A stretch of 13,535 nucleotides of DNA from an uncultured Collinsella sp. (GTDB lineage: Bacteria; Actinomycetota; Coriobacteriia; Coriobacteriales; Coriobacteriaceae): the NCBI GenBank assembly GCA_902492185.1, contig CABUKY010000033.1, positions 1-13,535 on the forward strand. The letters are read 5' to 3'. Below are positions 5,096 to 10,983 of this stretch, piece after piece. Below the pieces are notes generated by a model. The model made no database searches. It saw nothing but the letters and a program-made list of their open reading frames with translations, and was not told the origin of the DNA. The translations under genes and the position numbers were made by a program. Position 1 is the stretch's first letter, and every line of letters begins with the position of its first letter.

Positions 5096-6217
5096 ATGGC
5101 AGACGTCGACAACAGGAACCGTAACCGCAGGTCCAACCGAGCGGGTCAGCCCAATCCCAAGCGCGAGGCCCGTGCCAAGGCCGCCGAGCGTCACGTGGCA
5201 ACTGTGTCCGAAGCGTGCGCCAAGGATATCGAGCGTTCGCTTGCCGGCGTGTGCGAGTTCGATGGTATGCCTGCCGGTTTTGTCGCGGCGATGAAGGCCA
5301 AGGTTCAGAGTGCTGTGGCCGCCGAAGAACAGGTTGCCGAGGACGTCGAGGGCGCGGAGGCTGCCGAGACCGAGACGGCGCCCGAGACCGAGGCAGCGCC
5401 TGAGCCTGCCGAGGAAATCGCCGAAGCTGAGTCCGCGCCTGCTGAGGAGCCCGCTCCGGTTCTGCCTGAGGTCACCGTGCTCGATGCCTCCGCCACGCAG
5501 GCCATCCTGGACAACGGTCGTGGCTATGCGCAGTTCTGCGACATGGCCGTGCTCGCCTTTGCCTCGTTCACCAACCCGGGCGGTGGCTACATCCAGGGCT
5601 ATCTGGGCCAGGAGGCCACGCTGTGCGCCGATTCGTATCTGTACAACGTTCTCGATAAGCAGCGCAAATGGTACGGCGAGAACCGTCGCCGCAACATCAA
5701 CTGCGAGCTTTACCGCAACCGTGCGCTGGTGGTGCCTGCGGTGCGCTTCGACCGCAACCACGTGCATGCATACGCCGACGTGATCGTGGCCGCCGCGCCC
5801 AACGTTAAGCGCGCCCGCCAGGAGTATCGCGTGAGCGACGATGCTCTGCTGGACGCCCTGCGCGACCGCATTCGCTTTGTGCTTGCCATCTGCGACGAGC
5901 TAGGTCGCGAGAAGCTCGTGCTGGGCGCTTGGGGCTGCGACAACAACGGCTTTGACGCAGAGGCCGTGGCCGAGCTCTTCCGCAAGGAGCTCGCGTCGGG
6001 CGACTTTAAGGTCAAGCAAGTCTTCTTTGCCGTGCCTTCTACGCGCTGGGATGAGGATTTTGCCAAGTTCGAGCACGTGCTGGCAAACTTCCCCGAGCGC
6101 AACGAGGAGTCCTATGCCCAGGTTGCCGCTCGCGCTGCGGCAGCTCGCGCCGCCGAGCAGACCCAGGCTGCTACCGAGGATGATGAGGACGAGGACGATT
6201 GGCGCAAGTACCTGTAA
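5096..6217 (+). CDS. TIGR02452 family protein (PARG-like macrodomain) lacking the second signature Glu
   Basis: The protein has 373 residues. Residues 20-60 form the N-terminal helical segment usual in the family (KREARAKAAERHVATVSEA). Residues 75-122 are a low-complexity Glu/Ala/Pro insert, and the macrodomain core spans about 123-335. FTNPGGGYIQGYLGQEATL (158-176) matches the bacterial PARG signature GGG-x6-8-QEE in spacing, but the last residue is Ala174 instead of Glu. LGAWGCDNNGFD (276-287) matches the second conserved block with changes after GC. The C-terminus is acidic (EDDEDEDDW). Bacterial PARGs remove ADP-ribose polymers using the signature glutamates, so this protein may bind ADP-ribose without efficient hydrolysis; that is inference. 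AGGTGA sits 6 bases before ATG 5096. The gene is monocistronic, closed by the terminator at 6243-6276. Confidence 0.82.
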   Translation: MADVDNRNRNRRSNRAGQPNPKREARAKAAERHVATVSEACAKDIERSLAGVCEFDGMPAGFVAAMKAKVQSAVAAEEQVAEDVEGAEAAETETAPETEAAPEPAEEIAEAESAPAEEPAPVLPEVTVLDASATQAILDNGRGYAQFCDMAVLAFASFTNPGGGYIQGYLGQEATLCADSYLYNVLDKQRKWYGENRRRNINCELYRNRALVVPAVRFDRNHVHAYADVIVAAAPNVKRARQEYRVSDDALLDALRDRIRFVLAICDELGREKLVLGAWGCDNNGFDAEAVAELFRKELASGDFKVKQVFFAVPSTRWDEDFAKFEHVLANFPERNEESYAQVAARAAAARAAEQTQAATEDDEDEDDWRKYL

Positions 6218-6242
6218 TCGGTACGTGCTGACAGATAGGTCG

Positions 6243-6276
6243 AGCCGGCGGGAGAGGCTGCTTCCGTCGGCTTTTT
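6243..6276 (+). terminator. Intrinsic terminator of the TIGR02452 gene
   Basis: AGCCGGCGGG (6243-6252) pairs with TCCGTCGGCT (6263-6272) through ten pairs including two G-U, with a ten-base loop and a T-run at 6272-6276. It ends 19 bases before the next start codon, so the SGNH hydrolase would need its own promoter or read-through. Confidence 0.8.
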
Positions 6277-6295
6277 ACTGAGCGAGGGGCTTACG

Positions 6296-6955
6296 ATGAA
6301 AAACGTTCTATGCTTTGGCGACAGCAACACCTATGGTTACGATCCGGCGGGCATGCGCGACGGCACCGCGGTGCGCTATGCGCAGGATGTGCGCTGGTGC
6401 GGCGTGGCCCAACGTGACTTAGGCGAGGGCTGGCATGTAATTGAAGAAGGCCTCAACGGCCGCACGACGGTACGCGACGACATGTGCCATCTGGACACCA
6501 ATCTTAACGGCATCCGCGCACTTCCGATGCTGCTCGAGGCCCATAAGCCGCTGGACGCCATTGTGATCATGCTGGGCACCAACGACTGTAAGACGGTCTT
6601 TAACGTGACAGCTTCCGATATCGCCCGTGGCGCCATGGCGCTGATTCGCGCCGTCCGCGCGTTTCCGTGGACCGACGCTGCGCCTTGTCCGCGCATTCTG
6701 CTGATGGCGCCTATCAAGATTAAGCCGCAGATCGCCGACGTATATATGACCGATTTTGACGAGCATTCCGTAGAAGCCTCGGAACATTTTGGTGAGTACT
6801 ACGCGCATGTGGCTGAGCAGTTTGGCTGCGACTTTTTGAATGCCGCCGACTTTGCCGAGCCGGGCGATATCGACTATCTGCATATGATGCCCGAAAGCCA
6901 TGAGAGCCTGGGTCACGCCGTGGCAGCCAAGCTCCAAGAGATGCTCGGAGAGTAG
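6296..6955 (+). CDS. SGNH/GDSL-family hydrolase (esterase)
   Basis: The protein has 219 residues with no signal peptide, so it is probably cytoplasmic. All four SGNH blocks are visible: CFGDSNTYG (6-14) with nucleophile Ser10; EEGLNGRTT (50-58), whose Gly52 is the likely oxyanion glycine; LGTNDCKT (93-100) with Asn96; and DYLH (193-196) providing the Asp and His of the triad. The GDSNTYG and GLNGRTT forms resemble cytosolic arylesterase and acyl-CoA-thioesterase-like members of the GDSL superfamily. They hydrolyse small esters; the natural substrate is unknown. The start is supported by GAGGGG 7 bases upstream. It follows the TIGR02452 gene by 78 bp across a terminator. The downstream neighbour is convergent, separated by the hairpin at 6962-7006. 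Confidence 0.9.
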   Translation: MKNVLCFGDSNTYGYDPAGMRDGTAVRYAQDVRWCGVAQRDLGEGWHVIEEGLNGRTTVRDDMCHLDTNLNGIRALPMLLEAHKPLDAIVIMLGTNDCKTVFNVTASDIARGAMALIRAVRAFPWTDAAPCPRILLMAPIKIKPQIADVYMTDFDEHSVEASEHFGEYYAHVAEQFGCDFLNAADFAEPGDIDYLHMMPESHESLGHAVAAKLQEMLGE

Positions 6956-6961
6956 CGCGAC

Positions 6962-7006
6962 CCCAAACCACCGCAAAGGGGGCGGGCGCCTTTGCGGTGG
7001 CTTGGG
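6962..7006. terminator. Bidirectional hairpin between convergent genes
   Basis: CCACCGCAAAGG (6968-6979) pairs perfectly with CCTTTGCGGTGG (6989-7000) around a nine-base loop, and CCCAA/TTGGG extends the stem outside one mismatch. It sits between the SGNH hydrolase stop and the thiD stop. There is no T-run on either side, so it may act as a shared stop-signal or as a 3'-end stabiliser more than as a classical terminator. Confidence 0.6.
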
Positions 7007-7015
7007 CTGTGAATC

Positions 7016-7846
7016 TTAATACTGCCACATGTGGTTGACGGGGCCGGAACCTTTGCCCATGTCAAAGCCGGCGGCGAGAGCGCCGGTTAGGTAGGCCTTG
7101 CCCGCGTTGACGGCATCGGCAAGATCCATGCCCTGGGCCAGCGCGCAGGCGATGGCGGACGAGAGCGTGCAGCCGGTGCCGTGCGTGTTGTCGGTCTCGA
7201 TGCGCTTGTGGCGGAACCACGTGGTGAGTGGATCTCCCAGATGGTTGCCCTCGTCATCGAGTGGCGCGGGTTCGGCCAGTACATCGTTGGCCTCGTTGAC
7301 AAGATGCCCACCCTTAACGAGGGATGCGCAACCAAAGCGGCGGGTGAGGAGCATGGCAGCATTTTGCTGCGTGCGCTCGGAGTCGACCTCGTAGTCGAGC
7401 AGGGCCATGGCCTCGGGAATATTGGGCGTGATAACCGTCGCTAGCGGGAACAGGCGGCGGGTGAGCGCCTCGGCGGCATCTTCGGCAATCAGCCGCGCGC
7501 CCGAGGTGGCGACCATGACGGGGTCGACGACCACGTTCGTTGCGTTCCAGGCGCTCAAGCGGTCGGCGATAACATCGATAATCTCGGCAGAGGAAACCAT
7601 GCCAATCTTGACGGCGTTGGGGCGGATATCGTCAAAAACGGCATCGATCTGCGCCGCGACAATATCCGGGGAGATGTTCTGTACGGCGGTGACGCCCAGG
7701 GTGTTCTGTGCGGTGATAGCGGTGATAGCCGTCTCGGCATACAGGCGGTGCGCCGTGATGGTCTTGATGTCGGCCTGAATGCCGGCGCCACCGCTGGAAT
7801 CGGATCCTGCGATGGATAGAACGGCAGGTACCTTACTGCGATCCAT
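7016..7846 (-). CDS. thiD: Hydroxymethylpyrimidine/phosphomethylpyrimidine kinase
   Basis: The protein has 276 residues, the normal size. It phosphorylates hydroxymethylpyrimidine and its monophosphate to the pyrophosphate used by thiamine-phosphate synthase. Diagnostic segments are SIAGSDSSGGAGIQADIKT (11-29) for the pyrimidine pocket, VVDPVMVATSGARLI (106-120), TPNIPEA (140-146), LVKGGH (176-181) and the anion-hole and catalytic motif DNTHGTGCTLSSAIA (219-233) with Cys226. The start is supported by AAGGGAGC 5 bases before ATG 7846. thiC lies upstream on the same strand with a 182-bp gap holding a hairpin and a TATAAT, so thiD may be read both from thiC and from its own promoter. Pyridoxal kinase is an unlikely alternative, given the thiC neighbour. 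No thiE or thiM is in the window. Confidence 0.95.
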   Translation of the reverse strand: MDRSKVPAVLSIAGSDSSGGAGIQADIKTITAHRLYAETAITAITAQNTLGVTAVQNISPDIVAAQIDAVFDDIRPNAVKIGMVSSAEIIDVIADRLSAWNATNVVVDPVMVATSGARLIAEDAAEALTRRLFPLATVITPNIPEAMALLDYEVDSERTQQNAAMLLTRRFGCASLVKGGHLVNEANDVLAEPAPLDDEGNHLGDPLTTWFRHKRIETDNTHGTGCTLSSAIACALAQGMDLADAVNAGKAYLTGALAAGFDMGKGSGPVNHMWQY

Positions 7847-7892
7847 GTTCGCTCCCTTGTTCGGTTGGAATCAAATGGGTCTATAAGCCAGC

Positions 7893-7898
7893 ATTATA
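7893..7898 (-). promoter_or_regulatory. Putative -10 element of thiD
   Basis: On the minus strand this is TATAAT, a perfect -10 consensus, 46 bases before the thiD start codon. The matching -35 is poor and would lie inside the hairpin at 7904-7933. It suggests that thiD can be expressed independently of the riboswitch-controlled thiC transcript. Confidence 0.4.
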
Positions 7899-7903
7899 AA
7901 GAT

Positions 7904-7933
7904 GCCCGGGCCGACTCTATGTCGAACCCGGGC
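7904..7933 (-). terminator. Hairpin between thiC and thiD, possible weak terminator
   Basis: GCCCGGG (7904-7910) pairs with CCCGGGC (7927-7933) and an inner CGAC/GTCG stem (7912-7915, 7921-7924) closes a five-base loop. On the minus strand it is followed by ATCTTTATAAT, only a short T-run. The remainder of the 182-bp gap contains a GC-rich CGCCGC/GCGGCG hairpin just after the thiC stop, a GTCAA/TTGAC palindrome near 7977, and nothing that looks coding. Confidence 0.45.
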
Positions 7934-8028
7934 GGGCGATGCAATCTTTACGCAAATGCAAGCAAATGTTCACACGTCAACAATTGACAGGCACCAGCTC
8001 GCCGCCAGAAGCGGCCGCGGCGACAGGG

Positions 8029-9363
8029 CTAGTCCTCCATGCCGAGGTCGATCGTGGTGCCCTCGAAGATCTTGTTGACGGTGCGGACGGCGCACATCTT
8101 GCCACACATGGTGCAAGTGCCCTCGGTGGCGGCGGGGGACTCCTCGTAGCGCTTCTTGCCCGTAACCGGGTCGAGCGCGCACTTCCACATGGCGTCCCAG
8201 TCGAGCTTGCGGCGTGCCTGGCCCATCTTGTCATCCATGTCGCGGGCGTGGGGCACCTTTTTGGCGATGTCGGCGGCGTGTGCGGCGATCTTGGTGGCCA
8301 TGAGGCCGTCGAGCACATCCTGGGCGTTGGGCAGGCATAGGTGCTCTGCCGGTGTCACGTAGCACAGGAAGTCGGCACCGGAGCTGGCGGAGATGGCGCC
8401 GCCGATGGCAGCGGTGATGTGGTCGTAACCAACGCCGATATCGGTCACCAGCGGCCCGAGCACATAGAACGGAGCATTGTGGCACAGGCGCTTCTGCAGT
8501 TTCATGTTGGCGGCGATCTCGTCGAGCGCCATGTGACCCGGGCCCTCGACCATGACCTGGACGCCGGCGGCCCAAGCGCGCTTGCACAGCTTGCCCAGCT
8601 CGATCATCTCAGCGGTCTCGGTGGCGTCGTTGGAGTCGTAGAGGCAGCCCGGGCGGCAGGAGTCGCCGAGCGAAATCGTCACGTCGTACTCGTGGCAAAT
8701 CTCGAGCAACTCGTCGTAGAACTCATAGAACGGGTTCTCGTTACCGGTGACCTCCATCCAGCCAAACAGCAGTGAGCCGCCGCGGCTCACGATGTTCATC
8801 AGGCGACCGGTCTCCTTAAAGGTCTTGGTGACCGACTTGTTGATGCCGCAGTGAATGGTCATAAAGTCCACGCCGTCCTCGGCATGCGCGCGCACGACTT
8901 CGAACAGGTCGTCCTTGGTGAGCTTGACCAGCGGCTTTTCCATGTAGCCGATGGCGTCGTACATGGGGACGGTGCCTACCATGAGCGGCGTCTCGTCGAT
9001 GAGCTGCTGGCGGAACTGGCGCGTCTTGCCCGAGTTGGAGAGGTCCATGATGGCGTCGGCGCCAAAGTCCTCGGCGATCTTGACCTTCTTCCACTCTTCG
9101 GCGGCATCGGCCTTATCGCCCGAGATGCCCAAGTTGACGTTGACCTTGGTGGACAGGCCCTCACCGACGCCAAAGGCGCGCATGCCCTTTTTGATGTGCA
9201 CGATGTTGGCGGGAATGGCGATGCGGCCGTCGGCCACGCGCTCGCGGATGTACTCGGGGTCGCGATGCTCGCGCTCGGCGACTTCCTTCATCTGCGGTGT
9301 GATCTGCCCGGCGCGGGCGAAGTCGATTTGCGTGACGAGCTTGGGCTCGGTCTGTGTGCTCAT
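8029..9363 (-). CDS. thiC: Phosphomethylpyrimidine synthase (radical SAM)
   Basis: The protein has 444 residues, the short form common in anaerobes and lacking the extended N-terminal domain of the E. coli enzyme. It converts 5-aminoimidazole ribotide to hydroxymethylpyrimidine phosphate. Motifs include NVNLGISGDK (75-84), AIMDLSNSGK (104-113), DFMTIHCGIN (166-175), SLGDSCRPGC (231-240), MVEGPGHMALDEI (271-283) and GPLVTDIGVGYDHI (303-316). The iron-sulfur cluster cysteines are Cys417, Cys420 and Cys424 in CTMCGKMC near the C-terminus. The frame is open to an ATG at 9387, but that codon lies within the riboswitch core; ATG 9363 is chosen because GGGAG lies 8 bases upstream and the family start fits. 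A BzaF-type paralogue is unlikely, given the TPP riboswitch and the downstream thiD. Confidence 0.95.
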   Translation of the reverse strand: MSTQTEPKLVTQIDFARAGQITPQMKEVAEREHRDPEYIRERVADGRIAIPANIVHIKKGMRAFGVGEGLSTKVNVNLGISGDKADAAEEWKKVKIAEDFGADAIMDLSNSGKTRQFRQQLIDETPLMVGTVPMYDAIGYMEKPLVKLTKDDLFEVVRAHAEDGVDFMTIHCGINKSVTKTFKETGRLMNIVSRGGSLLFGWMEVTGNENPFYEFYDELLEICHEYDVTISLGDSCRPGCLYDSNDATETAEMIELGKLCKRAWAAGVQVMVEGPGHMALDEIAANMKLQKRLCHNAPFYVLGPLVTDIGVGYDHITAAIGGAISASSGADFLCYVTPAEHLCLPNAQDVLDGLMATKIAAHAADIAKKVPHARDMDDKMGQARRKLDWDAMWKCALDPVTGKKRYEESPAATEGTCTMCGKMCAVRTVNKIFEGTTIDLGMED

Positions 9364-9367
9364 TGGC

Positions 9368-9462
9368 ACGGCTCCCTTCGTTGGCATTACCCATATCAGG
9401 TTTGCGGGTCAGGGCGGGCGCGCCCAGTCTCAGCCTGCCGTCTTGTCCTGCAAGCTCCCCGT
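9368..9462 (-). ncRNA. TPP riboswitch controlling thiC
   Basis: On the minus strand the element runs from ACGGGGAGC (5' end, 9462) through GGCTGAGACTGGG to AACCTGATATGGGTAATGCC and AACGAAGGGA, then GCCGT. These are the conserved THI-box blocks: the CUGAGA pyrimidine-sensing loop and the ACCUGAU...GGUAAUGCC pyrophosphate-binding part. ACGG at the 5' end pairs with CCGT (9368-9371) as helix P1. The GGGAG used as the thiC ribosome-binding site (9372-9376) lies inside the 3' end of the aptamer, four bases from P1 to the start codon. This predicts translational control in which bound TPP hides the Shine-Dalgarno sequence. Confidence 0.95.
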
Positions 9463-9478
9463 TTATGTGGTGGGCTCA

Positions 9479-9484
9479 AGTATA
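9479..9484 (-). promoter_or_regulatory. Putative -10 element of the thiC transcript
   Basis: On the minus strand this is TATACT, one base from consensus, placing the transcript start near 9472, ten bases before the riboswitch. A TTGGCC about 19 bp upstream (9504-9509) is a poor -35. Confidence 0.45.
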
Positions 9485-9534
9485 GCCTGAATGGGTACGA
9501 TTGGGCCAACGAGCGTGCCTGTGGGGAGGCGAAC

Positions 9535-10050
9535 ATGGAAGACAAGCATCTATATCGAGAGACGCAATGGGATGTATCGGCCGAGGAAAGCCGTGCGCAC
9601 CATGGCCTTGTCGCGATTGGCTTTGCGTGCTTGCCGTGCTGGTGATTGCCTTTTGTATTTGGACGGTTTGGCGGTCGCGGCGGCGCTGCCTGGGAGTTTG
9701 AGGCCGACGATGCCCTGCCGATAATGACGGTGAGGGTCGCGGGCGGCAATACCGTTGCCGCGCCGGGGGACTATTGGTATCCGCGCGACGAGTTTGTGCA
9801 GCTGCAGCTGAGCGGCGGGTCTATTCCGGGCGAAGAAATCGAACGCGTGACGTTTGATGCGACGCTCAAAACGCTGACGGTGAAGCTCAAAGATCAAGGG
9901 GACGTGCCCACGACCATGGACATTGCGCTGACGGAATGGCGCTTGGAGCCCTCGGCGGGCGCTGCGGTATCCGAGGTGGAGCACGTTAAGATTACCTACC
10001 AAGATGGCTCGACGAGCGAGATTGCAAAGGCCGATGGCTTGGCGGAGTAA
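9535..10050 (+). pseudogene. Membrane-anchored protein of unknown function, apparently frameshifted twice
   Basis: A good ribosome-binding site (GGGGAGG, 9523-9529) precedes ATG 9535. The frame reads MEDKHLYRETQWDVSAEESR, then HHGLVAIGFACL, and stops at TGA 9643-9645. The -1 frame over the same stretch continues the hydrophobic run as AVLVIAFCIWTVW until its own stop near 9700. The original frame then resumes with a soluble domain, from about AAWEFEADDALPIMTVRVAG to ITYQDGSTSEIAKADGLAE, ending at TAA 10050. The natural reading is a short cytosolic tail, one membrane helix, and a beta-rich outer domain of about 110 residues. Two compensating one-base changes, near 9631-9640 and 9661-9690, would restore it. 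Alternatives are an error in the sequence, or a shorter protein starting at ATG 9724 or TTG 9646. No known family is recognised. Confidence 0.5.
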
Positions 10051-10073
10051 TGGGGTGTTTGGAAACGGCGGGC

Positions 10074-10883
10074 CTATTGTGCCTGTGCGTTCATGAAAAC
10101 CAGGGTGTTTTTGTCTGAAAGCTCGGGGATGTGCCGATAGCCGATGTTGAATGCGGTAAGTTCGCTTGCATCCTTGAGCTTGTTTTCTGCCATCCACCGC
10201 ACCATGGAGCCGCGCGCCTTTTTGCTGGCGGTCGACCGTTGGATGGGCTTCCCGTTGCGGATGCCTTCGCCAAAGAGACATGTGACGACCGTGGCATCGG
10301 TGGTGAGGCGGGTGAGAACAGCTTTGGCGTATTCCGCGCTGGCGAGGTTGACGATCGTAGCGTTGGAGCCTGCCGGAGCGATAGTCCGTGCGAGCTTGTC
10401 GCCCCAAAATGCGTAGAGGTCTCGGGCACCGTCGACGACAAGCTTCGCGCCCATCTCCAGCCGATACGGTTCAACGGCATGGAAGGGGCGTACGCATCCG
10501 TAGAGTCCCGAGAGGATCCAGAGATGGTTTTGCAGCCAGTCGAGCTGTGCGGCATCCATGACCTCGGGCGCCATGCTTTGGTATTGGATGCCGTGATAGG
10601 ACATGACGGCGGGGGAGATTCGACGCGCGATATCGGGATCGGCGAGGTCGGCATCGCTCAGGACGGGCATAAATTCGTGAAGCGTATCCAGGCACGCTGT
10701 AAGCAGCCTGTCACTTACGTTCCACAGCGCCTGCAGGCCGCCGCTGCCTTCATTCCGCTCGATATCTAGCAGTGCCCGGTGGAGGCGAGCCGTCTCGTGC
10801 ACAAAGGGTGGAATGCCCAGGACTTCAAAAGCATCTTGGGCCGCGCGCATTTGCTTGGCGGGCGAAATGATGACTTGAAGCAT
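10074..10883 (-). CDS. yaaA: YaaA family peroxide-stress protein (DUF328/UPF0246)
   Basis: The protein has 269 residues, close to the family norm of about 255. It starts MLQVIISPAKQM, the usual YaaA opening (ISPAKxM). Other conserved stretches are MSYHGIQYQSM (around 117-127), LSGLYGCVRPFHAVEPYRLEMGAKL, AFWGDKLA, NLASAEYAKAV, and KKARGSMVRWMAENK followed by FNIGYR near the end. In E. coli YaaA limits intracellular free iron and DNA damage during hydrogen peroxide stress and belongs to a DNA-binding fold family. A longer open frame reaches 11099, but GAGGAGA 5 bases before ATG 10883 and the family start decide the shorter form. A strong terminator hairpin (10899-10968) ends only 15 bases before the start codon, so expression needs a promoter close to or inside the hairpin, or read-through from the aminopeptidase gene. 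Its tail converges on the broken gene at 10050. Confidence 0.92.
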   Translation of the reverse strand: MLQVIISPAKQMRAAQDAFEVLGIPPFVHETARLHRALLDIERNEGSGGLQALWNVSDRLLTACLDTLHEFMPVLSDADLADPDIARRISPAVMSYHGIQYQSMAPEVMDAAQLDWLQNHLWILSGLYGCVRPFHAVEPYRLEMGAKLVVDGARDLYAFWGDKLARTIAPAGSNATIVNLASAEYAKAVLTRLTTDATVVTCLFGEGIRNGKPIQRSTASKKARGSMVRWMAENKLKDASELTAFNIGYRHIPELSDKNTLVFMNAQAQ

Positions 10884-10898
10884 AGACTCTCCTCTGCC

Positions 10899-10968
10899 AA
10901 AAAAGTTGCGGTGGAATACGGTCTGTTTTGGCCGTTTATGGGCCAGTTTAGTCCGCATTTCACCGCAA
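10899..10968 (-). terminator. Long terminator hairpin between the aminopeptidase gene and yaaA
   Basis: TTGCGGTG (10906-10913) pairs with CACCGCAA (10961-10968); including the next 11 positions, 16 of 19 bases match. An inner TTGGCC/GGCCAG stem closes the top. On the minus strand the hairpin is followed by a six-T run (10899-10904). It lies 15 bases beyond the aminopeptidase stop and 15 bases before the yaaA start, so it can end the first transcript and attenuate the second. Confidence 0.8.
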
Positions 10969-10983
10969 GTTATGAAGGGCTGG

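Noticed and set aside
4955..5767. 270-codon minus-strand open frame over the start of the TIGR02452 gene
   Set aside because: It crosses the terminator at 5005-5030 and mirrors the acidic insert as Leu/Gly/Arg-rich sequence. The plus-strand protein has recognisable motifs.
9387..9387. ATG 9387 as the thiC start
   Set aside because: It is part of the conserved TAATGCC of the TPP aptamer and has no ribosome-binding site. ATG 9363 has a GGGAG at proper spacing.
8851..9645. 264-codon plus-strand open frame running through antisense thiC into the leader of the gene at 9535
   Set aside because: The first 220 codons are a shadow of thiC and the riboswitch. Only the last 36 codons, from ATG 9535, have a ribosome-binding site, and they are described with the broken gene.
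9625..9700. Programmed ribosomal frameshifting in the gene at 9535
   Set aside because: Two shifts in opposite directions within about 50 bases and no X-XXY-YYZ slippery site make mutation or sequence error much more likely.
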